Source: Collinsella vaginalis (GTDB lineage: Bacteria; Actinomycetota; Coriobacteriia; Coriobacteriales; Coriobacteriaceae). Taken from it: a stretch of DNA of 47,471 nucleotides. The stretch covers positions 8,838 to 56,308 of the forward strand of contig NZ_LT838860.1 in assembly GCF_900176655.1 (NCBI RefSeq). Direction: 5' to 3'. The translations under genes were made by a program, and so were the position numbers. The notes below the pieces were generated by a model. The model did not search any database. It was not told where the DNA came from and saw only the letters and a program-made list of their open reading frames with translations. Below, in pieces: positions 35,164-43,830 of this stretch (the first letter of the stretch is position 1; each line of letters starts with the position of its first letter).

Positions 35164-35332
35164 CCGATCCGCGTGTACGTGCGGCGAGGGACAGAGTCGA
35201 TCCGTGCTAACGTGCGACGAGCCGATCGACGCGTCACAATGTCGTCCGGAGGGTCGATCTGCACTCACGTTGCGCAGGGATTCTAAGTCGATTTCCCCTC
35301 CAGAGCGCCCTGCACTCACGGATAGCGTCGCA
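35164..35332. repeat. Degenerate ~28-bp repeats
   Basis: Imperfect copies of a CGATCCGYRCTNACGTGCG-like unit lie at 35164-35191, 35196-35221, 35252-35280 and, more diverged, 35310-35332 (CTGCACTCACG shared with the third). Another related stretch is at 36542-36567. Spacing is irregular, so this is not a CRISPR array. The role is unknown. Confidence 0.5.
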
Positions 35333-36308
35333 GGACAAATTGCCTAAGCCGCTCCTGCAGCTGATCGAAATGCGGGGGAAACCGCGTTGCGGCGAGATGG
35401 GCTTCACGTCGTACCGCAGCTGAGAACCGCCGGAATGAGGCGGAGTCGAAGAAAGCTCATCGTCTGACAGCGAGCACCTTGATGCCCATGACCCGCATCG
35501 CGTTCACGCGTTCGTCGTCGATCGTTGCTTGGCACTCATCATCATGCTTAAAACCGTGGTACTCGAAGTCGATGCTGGGATTCGGCAGGTAGGCATCGCA
35601 ATAGAAGTGATGGCGACGCGTAAGGTGCTGCGCCCGGGGCGGCACATCAATCCGGTGGTCTGTCCGCAAGGTTCGCAAGCCGAGACCTCCTTCGCTTCGC
35701 GGAAGCACGAGCATCATGACGAGCGCGGTCTCGAGGGGAGAGCGCATGTTCTCCCGTGTGTACTGGAGCGCCCGGCGCGCCTTCCTCGAACCGCGGCAAC
35801 AGGACGACATCGAATCGAAGTATGCTTGGAGTTCGACGATTGATGTGAGGGGAGGTCGCTCCCGGTAGGAATCGTCAGGATCGAGCGGAAGCTCATAGCT
35901 CCCGCAGATCTCCGAATAGTATTCAACGAGTTCGACAAAGCTGAGGTCTTGGGCAGCCTGCAGGGCGGTGAGCCGAATGTCGGCCACATGAATTCCCGGG
36001 CCGATCGCGAGCAGCGAGCCGGTCTCGACGATGCCCGTGTGCACGTGAGACGTTACGCCCGCGAGGTCCCGGCGGGTTTTCGCGCTTGGAACAAGAAGGT
36101 CGATGGAGTCCAGTGCGCCGGGAGGCACGCCGAGTTCCATGAGTTTGATGCGCGCGTGTTGTAGGGAGCTTGCGTCGGGGGCGGAACACTGTAGCGGTTG
36201 CGGACAGGACGGTGCCGCAGCCGGGGTGGTTGGCCGATAGGGCGCTCGATGGTAGGCGCGTGCGGTTGCATGTGAGAAGACGATAGCCATGGATCTATGA
36301 TCGTTCAT
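35316..36308 (-). pseudogene. AbiEi/DUF559-like protein gene with an internal TGA
   Basis: Reading from ATG 36308, 283 codons run to a TGA at 35457-35459. The same frame then continues for 46 codons (AFFDSASFRRFSAAVRREAH...) to a second TGA at 35316-35318. The C-terminal part has a Vsr/DUF559-like nuclease core (RRHHFYCDAYLPNPSIDFEYHG, DDERVNAMRVMGIKVLAV). Proteins of this kind normally continue past the point where the first stop falls, so the gene is probably inactivated by one base change or makes a shortened protein. Relatives I recall in Coriobacteriia are multi-copy and linked to abortive-infection or restriction-like functions; that link is inference. Ribosome site poor; upstream DNA strongly AT-rich. 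Confidence 0.62.
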
Positions 36309-36425
36309 CTCATTGATATAGAAAAGTATTATATTCTATTTATTTTATATATAAAGGGTGATTATATATGAATTAGTTAGAAAAAGAGAAGAGAAATAGC
36401 AGAAAAAGGGGAGATCGCGAATCGG
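36309..36425. other. Strongly AT-rich stretch upstream of the AbiEi-like gene
   Basis: Composition drops sharply in GC, with ATTATA at 36328-36333 and 36361-36366 (TATAAT on the minus strand) that could be -10 elements for the minus-strand gene. It looks like imported DNA rather than a gene. Confidence 0.5.
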
Positions 36426-36850
36426 CTCGCTTCAATCACGTCTCTCGACGGTGCTGCGAGCGATGATTCCATGTGCGCGTGTGAGGGCCGCTAAAGCGGA
36501 CGATAGGCGGCTAAATCGATAGTAGTCGAGTGGGGTCAGGACGATCCCGCGTGCACGTGAGGGCGGGCCCGTGCGGTCGAGGGTGAGTCCCTTGCGCGCT
36601 GCGAACGATCTAACACGTGTGTGGGTACCGCTCTGCTTACATTCCATGCAGGCAACTCGTGCCGATGTCATCTGTCTGCATGAGACGATGCAGCTTACGT
36701 ACCTGAATTGTACGGTGGTGTCTGGGATGCCGTGGTTGCGGGGCTGTAAGCTGGAACCAAGGTGACGCTGCGCAGCTCGCGCGGGGTGCCACGACACTGC
36801 CCAGGAGCCGGGTAGTTGTCGATGCTGTGGCGCGAAGGGACTCCTCCGTT
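36426..36850. other. Region with no supported gene
   Basis: A minus-strand open frame of 121 codons (36432-36797) has no recognisable motif or ribosome site. The stretch holds one diverged copy (36542-36567) of the ~28-bp repeat. It may be decayed sequence linked to the neighbouring pseudogene. Confidence 0.45.
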
Positions 36851-37009
36851 TTGCAATAATGCGAGCTATGAATAGATTTTCTTAAAGAAAGCGTGCGCTG
36901 CGAACCCAGCTATTCACAACGCGCAATTTTGCACCATCATCTACCTGGCATAATAGTGCTACTACTTCAAATGGCCCGTCGGGGCTATGCATAGCTCAAA
37001 GAAATGCAA
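36851..37009 (-). repeat. 159-bp dispersed element, copy B
   Basis: Same length and terminal inverted repeats as copy A, in the opposite orientation. The minus strand starts TTGCATTTCTTTGAGCTATG and has CAGGTAGATGATGGTGCAAA in the core. It lies downstream of the minus-strand exonuclease gene, in a region otherwise without genes. Confidence 0.88.
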
Positions 37010-37129
37010 TTTTCGGTGCCAGAGCGCGAGCCGATATGCGGGAAAGGAGCACGGACAAAAGAGGGCGGCAAGCCAACGTAGGCGTCTGGCGCTCAGATGA
37101 GATGTGCGACACCATAGTCCGGAAGCCGT

Positions 37130-37163
37130 GAGGACCGCCCTGACCGGGAGTCGGGCGGTCCTC
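37130..37163 (-). terminator. 11-bp perfect hairpin after the exonuclease gene
   Basis: GAGGACCGCCC pairs with GGGCGGTCCTC around a 12-nt loop, 19 bp past the exonuclease stop. No U-tract follows on the minus strand, so it is a stabilising or factor-dependent 3' structure. Confidence 0.55.
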
Positions 37164-37181
37164 GGCGCAGTGCATAGCGGT

Positions 37182-38153
37182 CTATTTCGCGAACATCGAC
37201 TTGCGGTTCATCTCGGCCTGCACGGTGCGCAGCATGAGGTCGGTGTCGTCCAGGCCGAGGTGGCGCTCGACCTCGCCCTCAACGAGGGTTCCGCGGCGGC
37301 GCGCCCAGTTCTCGAGGGCCGCCGGGGCCGACTCGCGCGGCAGGGCGTTGACCTCGCCGTCGAGCTTGCGGCAGATATCGCGGGAGTCGATGACCACGAT
37401 CTTCCCGGCGCGGCGCGCCTCGGCGTAGCCAGCGAGGTGCAGGGTGAACCAGGAGTCCTCGAAGGCGGCGTTGTGCGCCATGATCGGGTGCTTCTTCATG
37501 AGCTTCAGCAGGCGCTCCTGCAGGGCGGCGTCCTCACGGAAGGGGGTCTTCCCCTCAACCATGTCCCAGTTGATATGGTGGATGTGCTCCAGGGGCACGC
37601 CGGTCTGCTTGTACGGGTCCTCGGGAAGACCGCAGAACACAGCCTCGCCGTCCTGCGGCGCGGAGTCGCTTGCGAGCTCCATGGTCTCCCAGCCCACGTT
37701 GATGATGTAACCGCGCTCCGGCGCGGTGCCGGTGGTCTCGATGTCGATGCCGAGGACCGTGCCCTTGATGGGCTTGCGCACGTAGGCAACGGCGTAGCCG
37801 TCGCGGTCGCCGCGGACCTCGCGCGCGACGCTCGCGGCGGTGCGGCCCTGCATGGCGGCGATACCGGCGCAGCGGTCGGCATCCGAGAGGCTGCGGCTGA
37901 GGGCGGAGCTGGTGACGTTGCGCAGGCGAGCCTCGCCGATGGCGTCGCAGAGGCCGCGGTTGCGGTCGGCGAGCTCGCGCACGACCTCGAAGTCAAAGCC
38001 CGGGTTCTCGGCGGTGCGCCACTCATCGAGGAGAGCCTTCAGGGCCTCCTCACCCTTCACGCGTTCGGCCTCGATGGACTCGTAGCCGCCCGCGAAGATG
38101 AACTCCGGGATGTAGAAGGCATTTGCATACTCAAGCGCCTGGTTGACGTTCAT
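37182..38153 (-). CDS. DnaQ-type 3'-5' exonuclease domain protein
   Basis: A 323-residue protein. The C-terminal ~190 residues are a DEDD exonuclease: GIDIETTG (acidic pair, near 135), AHNAAFEDSW (central aspartate region) and GLDDTDLML near the C terminus. The N-terminal ~125 residues are helical and not recognised. Such proteins may trim DNA or RNA 3' ends; which one is not evident. GAAAGGAG-like sequence precedes the minus-strand ATG at 38153. Confidence 0.83.
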   Translation of the reverse strand: MNVNQALEYANAFYIPEFIFAGGYESIEAERVKGEEALKALLDEWRTAENPGFDFEVVRELADRNRGLCDAIGEARLRNVTSSALSRSLSDADRCAGIAAMQGRTAASVAREVRGDRDGYAVAYVRKPIKGTVLGIDIETTGTAPERGYIINVGWETMELASDSAPQDGEAVFCGLPEDPYKQTGVPLEHIHHINWDMVEGKTPFREDAALQERLLKLMKKHPIMAHNAAFEDSWFTLHLAGYAEARRAGKIVVIDSRDICRKLDGEVNALPRESAPAALENWARRRGTLVEGEVERHLGLDDTDLMLRTVQAEMNRKSMFAK

Positions 38154-38434
38154 ATGGCTCCTTTCACAGGTTGTCGCCGCGGCTTGTCAGGTGCATGGGA
38201 TGTGATCAGCCGGCAGCGGCTCTAGCGGGCACCGCCTCCACCGAGTGTCGGCGCCTAACAGCGGTCATCGGTACCATAACCCAGGCGGTATCCCCCCGGA
38301 CTGCCGTCGGTGCGAGGAGATGAACCTTTCACATCCCTCTGGAGATACATGTGCATCGCGTGTGCCTGCAGTTTGCACGCGAGCGCAGGTGCTGATGATT
38401 CACCACGGAGCCATGGCCGGGCACGCACCGAGGT

Positions 38435-39019
38435 CTACCGCTCAGAGGCATCGAGACGATCAAGCTCTGAGATGGGACGGATCACTCGGCAGGGATTCCC
38501 CACGGCGATCACTGACGCGGGGATGTCCCGCGTCACCACGCTGCCTGCACCGATCACGGCTCCGTCGCCGATTGTGATCCCGGGGAGAATGGTCACCGAC
38601 GCGCCGATCCACACATTGTCGCCAAGGGAGATCGGCGACGCCTTTTCAAGGCCGAGGTTTCGATCCTCGGCGACGAGGGGATGGGCCGCCGTGTACATAC
38701 CGCATGAGGGGCCGATGAAGCAGTTTCGTCCGATGGAGATCGGCGCGCCGTCCATCAGATAGGCGCCATGGTTGATGAAGGTACCCGCGCCGATCGTACA
38801 GTTGTAACCGTAATCGGCGTAGAAGGGAGCGAGCACGATAGCATCGGCTTCCATCTGGGGGATGAGCGTACGAAGAGCTTCGTCGTGCGCGGGGTCATCA
38901 GAGCTCGTATGGTTGAAGGTGAAGCACAGGCTTTCAGCCTCAGAGCGCTTGGCAAGCAGCTCCACATCATTGTTTGCGTCGTACCAGAGACCGCGCTCCA
39001 TCCGTTCTAGCTCTGTCAT
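38435..39019 (-). CDS. Sugar O-acetyltransferase (maltose/galactoside type)
   Basis: Left-handed beta-helix acetyltransferase of 194 residues. The N-terminal maltose-acetyltransferase cap (ERMERGLWYDANNDVELLAKR) precedes the hexapeptide-repeat region (IGAGTFINHGAYLMDGAPISIG, SLGDNVWIGASVTILPGITIGDG). The acetyl-CoA/catalytic histidine lies in MYTAAHPL. The minus-strand ATG at 39019 is chosen, with AGGAG about 12 nt upstream; the open frame runs further up to 39184 but those residues are not conserved in the family. Substrate likely a hexose or glycoside, exact one unknown. Confidence 0.9.
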   Translation of the reverse strand: MTELERMERGLWYDANNDVELLAKRSEAESLCFTFNHTSSDDPAHDEALRTLIPQMEADAIVLAPFYADYGYNCTIGAGTFINHGAYLMDGAPISIGRNCFIGPSCGMYTAAHPLVAEDRNLGLEKASPISLGDNVWIGASVTILPGITIGDGAVIGAGSVVTRDIPASVIAVGNPCRVIRPISELDRLDASER

Positions 39020-39072
39020 AGCAGCCCATCTCCTCATATGCAAAACCGTGCGTGTCGGATCACGGCGTTCGG

Positions 39073-39783
39073 TCACGCCTTCGAGCGCGCCGTGCGAACC
39101 TTCAACGACTGCAGATACGCCTTCTGATCTGCCGTGGGCACCCGTGACTCGCGTGCTTTTTGCAGGGATTTGTTGTGCGTCCAAGCGTCGAGCTTGAGGG
39201 GGCGCGCTTCAAAGAAGGGCAGCACCTCGTCGAAGTGCCGCACGATCGCCATGCTGTAATACCAGGCACGAGCCATGTTGATGTAGTACTCGGGCCGATG
39301 GATGTCGGCGACGAGGTCGAGGTGGGCAAGGTCGAAGGCGTCCTTCAGGAAGTGGCCCATGAGCGTGCAGACGCCGAAGCGGACGACGTACTCGGGCTTT
39401 TCCGGTTCGATCCAGCGCCTGACCTGTGAGAGGGTGGCGGGCAGGTCCCGATCGAAGGCCGGGACGCGGATGATGTCGCAGGTCGCCCAGTTATCCACGT
39501 GGGGAAGGAAGGCATCGAGCATAGGGAACGCCTGTTCAGGCGTGCGGGCGATGAGGCCGATGAGCTCGGCGTGCAGCCCCATCTCCTCAAAGGCGGCATG
39601 AGGGAGTTCGACGAGGAAGTCGCTGAGCCTCGGGTCTTTGGCGAAGCGCCGGGCAAAGGCGCGGAGGTCGGGGGTGCGGACGCCCAAGATGCGCTCAGGA
39701 TCGACCGTGGGGATGATCTTCGCCTGAAAGCTGCGATATCCGGGATCGGCCAGATCGGTGAGCTCATCGATGACGCTTTGCAT
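39073..39783 (-). CDS. AlkD-like DNA alkylation repair protein
   Basis: A 236-residue HEAT-like helical protein of the DNA alkylation repair family. Recognisable features are ILGVRTPDLRAFARRFAKD, the HVDNWATCDIIR block and the long C-terminal helices ending in arginine/lysine residues. Family members excise alkylated bases, though many relatives are untested. The ATG at 39783 has GGAGGGAG 6 nt upstream on the minus strand. A longer open frame to 40191 has no ribosome site. Fifty-three bases separate it from the acetyltransferase start, so the two may be co-transcribed. Confidence 0.88.
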   Translation of the reverse strand: MQSVIDELTDLADPGYRSFQAKIIPTVDPERILGVRTPDLRAFARRFAKDPRLSDFLVELPHAAFEEMGLHAELIGLIARTPEQAFPMLDAFLPHVDNWATCDIIRVPAFDRDLPATLSQVRRWIEPEKPEYVVRFGVCTLMGHFLKDAFDLAHLDLVADIHRPEYYINMARAWYYSMAIVRHFDEVLPFFEARPLKLDAWTHNKSLQKARESRVPTADQKAYLQSLKVRTARSKA

Positions 39784-39960
39784 ACGGTCTCCCTCCTGCA
39801 GGTGGTGACCCAAGTGTACGATGCTCGCGGGCGGGGGCTTGCGGCGGGTATGCGAATTCGCAAGATGCGTAACGCATTCGGTGATGCGGACTTCATTCAC
39901 CAGTGATTTCCCATTCCATATCTGCGCGTTGCCCGGCAAAGCCGCCTCCCGCTTTCGCCA

Positions 39961-39969
39961 TGCTAGAAT
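39961..39969 (+). promoter_or_regulatory. Extended -10 promoter of the histidine phosphatase
   Basis: TGCTAGAAT (extended -10, TAGAAT at 39964-39969), 34 bp before the gene start. No good -35. Confidence 0.5.
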
Positions 39970-40002
39970 GCCGCCGAAACACACATCGGCAGGGGAGGCT
40001 TC

Positions 40003-40593
40003 ATGGCATGCACGCTCTACTTCGTCCGCCACGGTCGCACGCTCTTCAATGAGCGCCGCATCATCCAGGGCTGGGTCGACTCCCCGCTCACGCCCGAGGG
40101 CGAGGAGCAGGCGAGTCGCGTGGGGCGGTATGTGCGTCATGCGGGCATCCGGTTCGACCACGCGTACGCCTCCACGCTCGCCCGCACGCATCAGACGATC
40201 GAACGCATCTGCGACCTGCCCTTTGAGCGCGTGCCCGATCTGCGCGAATGGTCATTCGGCGAGTACGAGGCCGAGCGGGTGGACCTGATGCCGCCGCGTC
40301 CCTGGGGCGATTTCTTCAAGCAGTTTGGCGGCGAGGGCGAGGAGGAGTTCAGCCGCCGGGTGAACGACGCTCTCGTTCGGATCATGCGCCGCCCCGGCCA
40401 TGAGCATGTCCTTGCGGTGAGCCATGGGTCGGCGAGCCTCGCGTTCATGGAGCGCTGGCGCGATGCGGGGGACACCCGCTACACCGATGTTCCAGGCAAC
40501 TGCTCGCTGGTTCGCTACGCCTTCGACGGCGAGGGCTTCTCGCTGGAGGAGATCCTCGAGCAGGAGGACATGCGGAGCGTCCTGGGGGAGTGA
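40003..40593 (+). CDS. Histidine phosphatase (phosphoglycerate-mutase-like)
   Basis: A 196-residue member of the branch-1 histidine phosphatases. The catalytic RHG is at the N terminus (YFVRHGRTLFNERRIIQGW), the second arginine in SPLTPEGEEQA and ASTLARTHQT, and the second histidine in AVSHGSASLAFM. The substrate is not defined; relatives act on sugar phosphates, phosphoserine or cofactors. The closest downstream gene is serC, and a phosphoserine phosphatase has not been found here, so a role in serine synthesis is possible but only inferred. Confidence 0.9.
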   Translation: MACTLYFVRHGRTLFNERRIIQGWVDSPLTPEGEEQASRVGRYVRHAGIRFDHAYASTLARTHQTIERICDLPFERVPDLREWSFGEYEAERVDLMPPRPWGDFFKQFGGEGEEEFSRRVNDALVRIMRRPGHEHVLAVSHGSASLAFMERWRDAGDTRYTDVPGNCSLVRYAFDGEGFSLEEILEQEDMRSVLGE

Positions 40594-40731
40594 GCAAAGC
40601 CCTGGTGTTCGGCTCAGCCCGATAGTCCACGGACCCCCACGTTTCCACCGGATGAACCACGCGCTTGACGCAGATGCCCCGCCCGTGCGGTGCTAGGCTT
40701 CTGAGCTGTTCAAACACGTGAGGGAGACAGC

Positions 40732-41832
40732 ATGGCACGCGTGCATAACTTCTCGGCCGGCCCGGCCGCGCTTCCGCTCGAGGTGCTCGAGGAGGCCCAG
40801 GCGGAGTTTCTTGACTACGCCGGCACCGGCATGTCCGTGTTGGAGATGAGCCACCGCTCTGCGGTCTACCAGGCCATCATCGATGACGCTGAGGCAACGC
40901 TCCGCCGCATTCTCCGGGTTCCCGACACCTATCGGATCCTGTTCTTCCAGGGGGGCGCCACGCTCCAGTTCGCGGGCGTGCCCCTGAACCTCATGCGCAC
41001 CGGTCGCGCCGGCTACGTCGTCTCCGGTAATTTCGCGAAGAAGGCCTGGCAGGAGGCTCAGCGCTATGGAGACGCCCATCTCCTCGCCACAAGCGCCGAG
41101 ACCAACTTCGACCGCATCCCCGACCTCTCGTCGATCGCGGCCGCCGCGCGGGATCTCGACTACGTGCACATCTGCCAGAACAATACGATCTTTGGCACCA
41201 CCGTCTGGGATCTTCCCGAGACGGGGGACACCCCGCTGGTGGCCGATGTGTCGAGCTGTTTCCTCTCCTTCCCGCTTGACATCGAGCGCTACGGCCTCGT
41301 CTACGCAGGCGCGCAGAAGAACGCCGGCCCCGCGGGCGTGACCGTCGTCATCGTCCGCGACGACCTCATCGGCGAGGCGCCCGCCCGCGCCGACATCTGC
41401 CCCACCTACCTGAGCTACCGCGCGCAGGCAAACGCCGGCTCGATGTACAACACGCCCAACAGCTTCGGTATCTACCTGTCCGGGAAGGTCTTCCACTGGG
41501 TGGAGCGGACCGGCGGTCTCGCTGAGATGGAGCGGCGCAACCGTGAAAAGGCCGAGCTGCTCTACGGGTTCCTCGACGGCTCGAAGCTCTTCCACGGAAC
41601 CGCCGATCGCGCGAGTCGCTCGATCTCGAACGTGACCTTCCGCACCGATTCCCCCGAACTCGATGCAGCGGTCATCGCCGGCGCGGCCGAGCATGGCATC
41701 GTCGGCATCAAGGGACACCGGCTGGTGGGCGGCATGCGCGCGAGCGTCTACAACGCGGTCAGCCTCGAGAGCGTGCGCGTGCTCGTCGATTATCTGGGCA
41801 GGTTCGAGCGGGAGCATCAGGAGTCTATGTAG
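40732..41832 (+). CDS. serC: Phosphoserine aminotransferase
   Basis: PLP enzyme that makes phosphoserine from 3-phosphohydroxypyruvate and glutamate. The 366-residue protein starts HNFSAGPAALPLEVLEEAQ; the PLP lysine is in GLVYAGAQKNAGPAGVT, and TYLSYRAQANAGSMYNTPN is typical of the family. A good AGGGAGA ribosome site precedes the ATG. Extended -10 TGCTAGGCT lies at 40691-40699. It pairs with serA 109 bp downstream to cover two of the three serine-synthesis steps. Confidence 0.96.
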   Translation: MARVHNFSAGPAALPLEVLEEAQAEFLDYAGTGMSVLEMSHRSAVYQAIIDDAEATLRRILRVPDTYRILFFQGGATLQFAGVPLNLMRTGRAGYVVSGNFAKKAWQEAQRYGDAHLLATSAETNFDRIPDLSSIAAAARDLDYVHICQNNTIFGTTVWDLPETGDTPLVADVSSCFLSFPLDIERYGLVYAGAQKNAGPAGVTVVIVRDDLIGEAPARADICPTYLSYRAQANAGSMYNTPNSFGIYLSGKVFHWVERTGGLAEMERRNREKAELLYGFLDGSKLFHGTADRASRSISNVTFRTDSPELDAAVIAGAAEHGIVGIKGHRLVGGMRASVYNAVSLESVRVLVDYLGRFEREHQESM

Positions 41833-41834
41833 GC

Positions 41835-41892
41835 CCGTTGCCCGTGCGGTTCGCCGTTTCTGGCGGCCGCGTCCCATCTGGGGCAATAGGGG
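41835..41892 (+). repeat. Short dispersed repeat upstream of serA (copy 1)
   Basis: Contains CCCATCTGGGGC (41873-41884) followed by AGGGG at 41888-41892. The same 12 bases and the same offset to AGGGG occur at 44688-44745, with looser similarity upstream (GTGCG, GCCGTnTC). Both copies lie 50-60 bp before a gene start. Confidence 0.45.
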
Positions 41893-41941
41893 CATCGGGC
41901 CGAAAGGATCCCCATCATGACACCGCTCGAAAGGAATAACC

Positions 41942-43105
41942 ATGCGCCATATTAAGACCATCGACGACATCACCAAAGACGGCGAGGTCGCGTTCGGAGA
42001 CGGCTACGATTTCGTCGACACCGCCGAGGACGCAGACGCCATCCTCATGCGGTCGACCGACCTGCACGGCTATGAGCTGCCGGAGTCCATCCGCGCCATC
42101 GCCCGCTGCGGGGCCGGCGTGAACAACATTCCCATCGAGGAGTACGCCCGTCGGGGCGTGGTCGTCTTCAACTCGCCGGGTGCGAACTCGAACGCGGTGA
42201 AGGAGCTCGTCATCGCGATGATGATCCTCTCGAGCCGCGGCGTCGTGCAGTCGATGGAATGGGTGCGCGCCCATGCCGACGACCCGAATATCCTCGTGTC
42301 GGCCGAGCGCGCGAAGAAGGCCTTCGTCGGGCGTGAGATCCGCGGCAAGCGCGTGGGCGTGGTGGGTCTCGGAAATGTGGGCTCCAAGGTGGCGAACGCG
42401 GCCGTTGAGCTTGGCATGGACGTCTACGGCTACGACCCCTTCATCTCGATCGAGCATGCCTGGGCGCTCTCCCAGCAGGTACAGCGCGTGGGCACGCTCG
42501 AGGACCTCTGCCGCGACTGCGATTACCTCACGCTCCATGTGCCCTCCAAAGCCGACACCGTGGGCATGATCTCAACCGAGCAGCTCAATCTCCTGGCGCC
42601 CGGCGCCGTCCTGATCAACTACGCCCGCGAGACCATCGTCGACGAGGACGCGGTCGCGGCGGCGCTCGACGCGGGCAAGCTCTCCTGGTTCGCGTGCGAT
42701 TTCGCCACGCCGAAGACCGTCGCGATGCCCCGGACCTTCATCACCACGCATTCCGGCGCGGGCACGGCCGAGGCCGAGGCGAACTGCGCCGACATGGCCA
42801 TCTCCGAGCTCAAGGACTACCTCGAGAACGGCAACATTGCCCATTCGGTGAACTATCCGGCCTGCTCGATGGGCAAGGCCCGCGCGGCGAGCCGCATCGC
42901 CTGCCTCCACGCGAACGTCCCGAACATGATCGGCCAGATCACGGCCGTGCTCGCGCGGGACAACGCGAACGTCCAGCGCATGATGAACGAGAGCGCCGGC
43001 GAGAACGCCTACACCATGTTCGATACCGACGAGCACCTGAGCGACGCGACGATCGCGGCCCTGAAGGAGATCCCCGCGATCTACCGCGTGCGCGTGATCA
43101 AATAG
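41942..43105 (+). CDS. serA: D-3-phosphoglycerate dehydrogenase
   Basis: NAD-dependent first enzyme of serine synthesis. The 387-residue protein has the substrate-domain RCGAGVNNIP, the nucleotide motif VGVVGLGNVGSKVA, the catalytic region INYARETIVDEDAV and HSGAGTAEAEANC, and a C-terminal ACT domain (about 315-387) likely giving serine feedback. GAAAGGAATAACC precedes the ATG. The N terminus is shorter than in E. coli SerA and starts directly with MRHIKTIDDI, as in anaerobe versions. It lies downstream of serC in the same direction. Confidence 0.95.
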   Translation: MRHIKTIDDITKDGEVAFGDGYDFVDTAEDADAILMRSTDLHGYELPESIRAIARCGAGVNNIPIEEYARRGVVVFNSPGANSNAVKELVIAMMILSSRGVVQSMEWVRAHADDPNILVSAERAKKAFVGREIRGKRVGVVGLGNVGSKVANAAVELGMDVYGYDPFISIEHAWALSQQVQRVGTLEDLCRDCDYLTLHVPSKADTVGMISTEQLNLLAPGAVLINYARETIVDEDAVAAALDAGKLSWFACDFATPKTVAMPRTFITTHSGAGTAEAEANCADMAISELKDYLENGNIAHSVNYPACSMGKARAASRIACLHANVPNMIGQITAVLARDNANVQRMMNESAGENAYTMFDTDEHLSDATIAALKEIPAIYRVRVIK

Positions 43106-43286
43106 CCGCTGCTTTGTCAAGTGGCGCAAAACCGAGCCCCGGACTTCCCGAGCGTATCTTTGCGGACGCTCTGCTGGGGGTCCGGTTTGGCGCTTCGCGC
43201 AGGCGCGGGCAGGGCTGCGCTCATCGGCGCGCAGTGTTGCTTCAACGCTGTGCTTCGGTGAGCGGAGCGGGCCGCATGGGTCGGAT

Positions 43287-43445
43287 TTGCATTTCTTTGA
43301 GATATGAACACCCCAGTGCCGACGTCTTGACTAGCCGAGAAGAACGACCAGGTAAAGCTTGGTGCAAAATCGCTCGTTCTGCATAGAGGCGTTCATATCG
43401 GCACCCATTTCGCCCTTAATCTATGCATATCTCAAAGAAATGCAA
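43287..43445 (+). repeat. 159-bp dispersed element, copy C
   Basis: Exactly 159 bp with TTGCATTTCTTTGAGATATG at the start and CTCAAAGAAATGCAA at the end. The core CAGGTAAAGCTTGGTGCAAA begins at offset 62, the same offset as in copy A. It lies between the converging serA and proC genes. Confidence 0.9.
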
Positions 43446-43743
43446 AACTCGACCCAGCCGCTGAATCGCCAAACCGAGCAAAAAGCGACAAGCAGGCCAG
43501 CCTGTACTATCAAAGACGGGCGAGCTGATCGGACTGTTGCGCCATGGTCGACGCTGCCTACCATCAAGTCCGGCCCGTCAACAAGGAATGGGCTCGGTCG
43601 TTCGATGATCGGGATATCGACCGCTTTCTCGGCCGTCCAGCATAGAAACCGGCCGCAACCCAAACACCCATGCAAAAGCCCGCGGCAAAGCCGCGGACCA
43701 CACACGTTCATCTTTCCCACGTACGGTAGCGAGTGGATATCCA

Positions 43744-43809
43744 GATCCGGGAGGGCCCGCCCCCGGGGCGTTCGCGAAGCCACGCCCCGGGGGCGGGCCC
43801 TCCCGGATC
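43744..43809 (-). repeat. Giant 28-bp hairpin with conserved loop (copy 2)
   Basis: The arm at 43744-43771 pairs perfectly with 43782-43809. The loop on the minus strand is GGCTTCGCGA, identical to the hairpin at 10398-10465 including the adjacent CGT/ACG pairs, while the rest of the stem differs. It begins 22 nt after the proC stop on the minus strand and has no U-tract. Confidence 0.8.
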
Positions 43810-43830
43810 GCCGGGATAGACCCTTGTTAC

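Noticed and set aside
35164-35332. CRISPR-like spacing of short repeats
   Set aside because: Repeats are diverged and irregularly spaced, without unique spacers of constant size or cas genes.
35457-35459. TGA as a selenocysteine codon
   Set aside because: No hairpin of bacterial SECIS type is evident just downstream, and the position in related proteins is not a known redox site.
36432-36797. Minus-strand frame of 121 codons
   Set aside because: No recognisable domain, no ribosome site, and it lies in repeat-rich probably decayed DNA.
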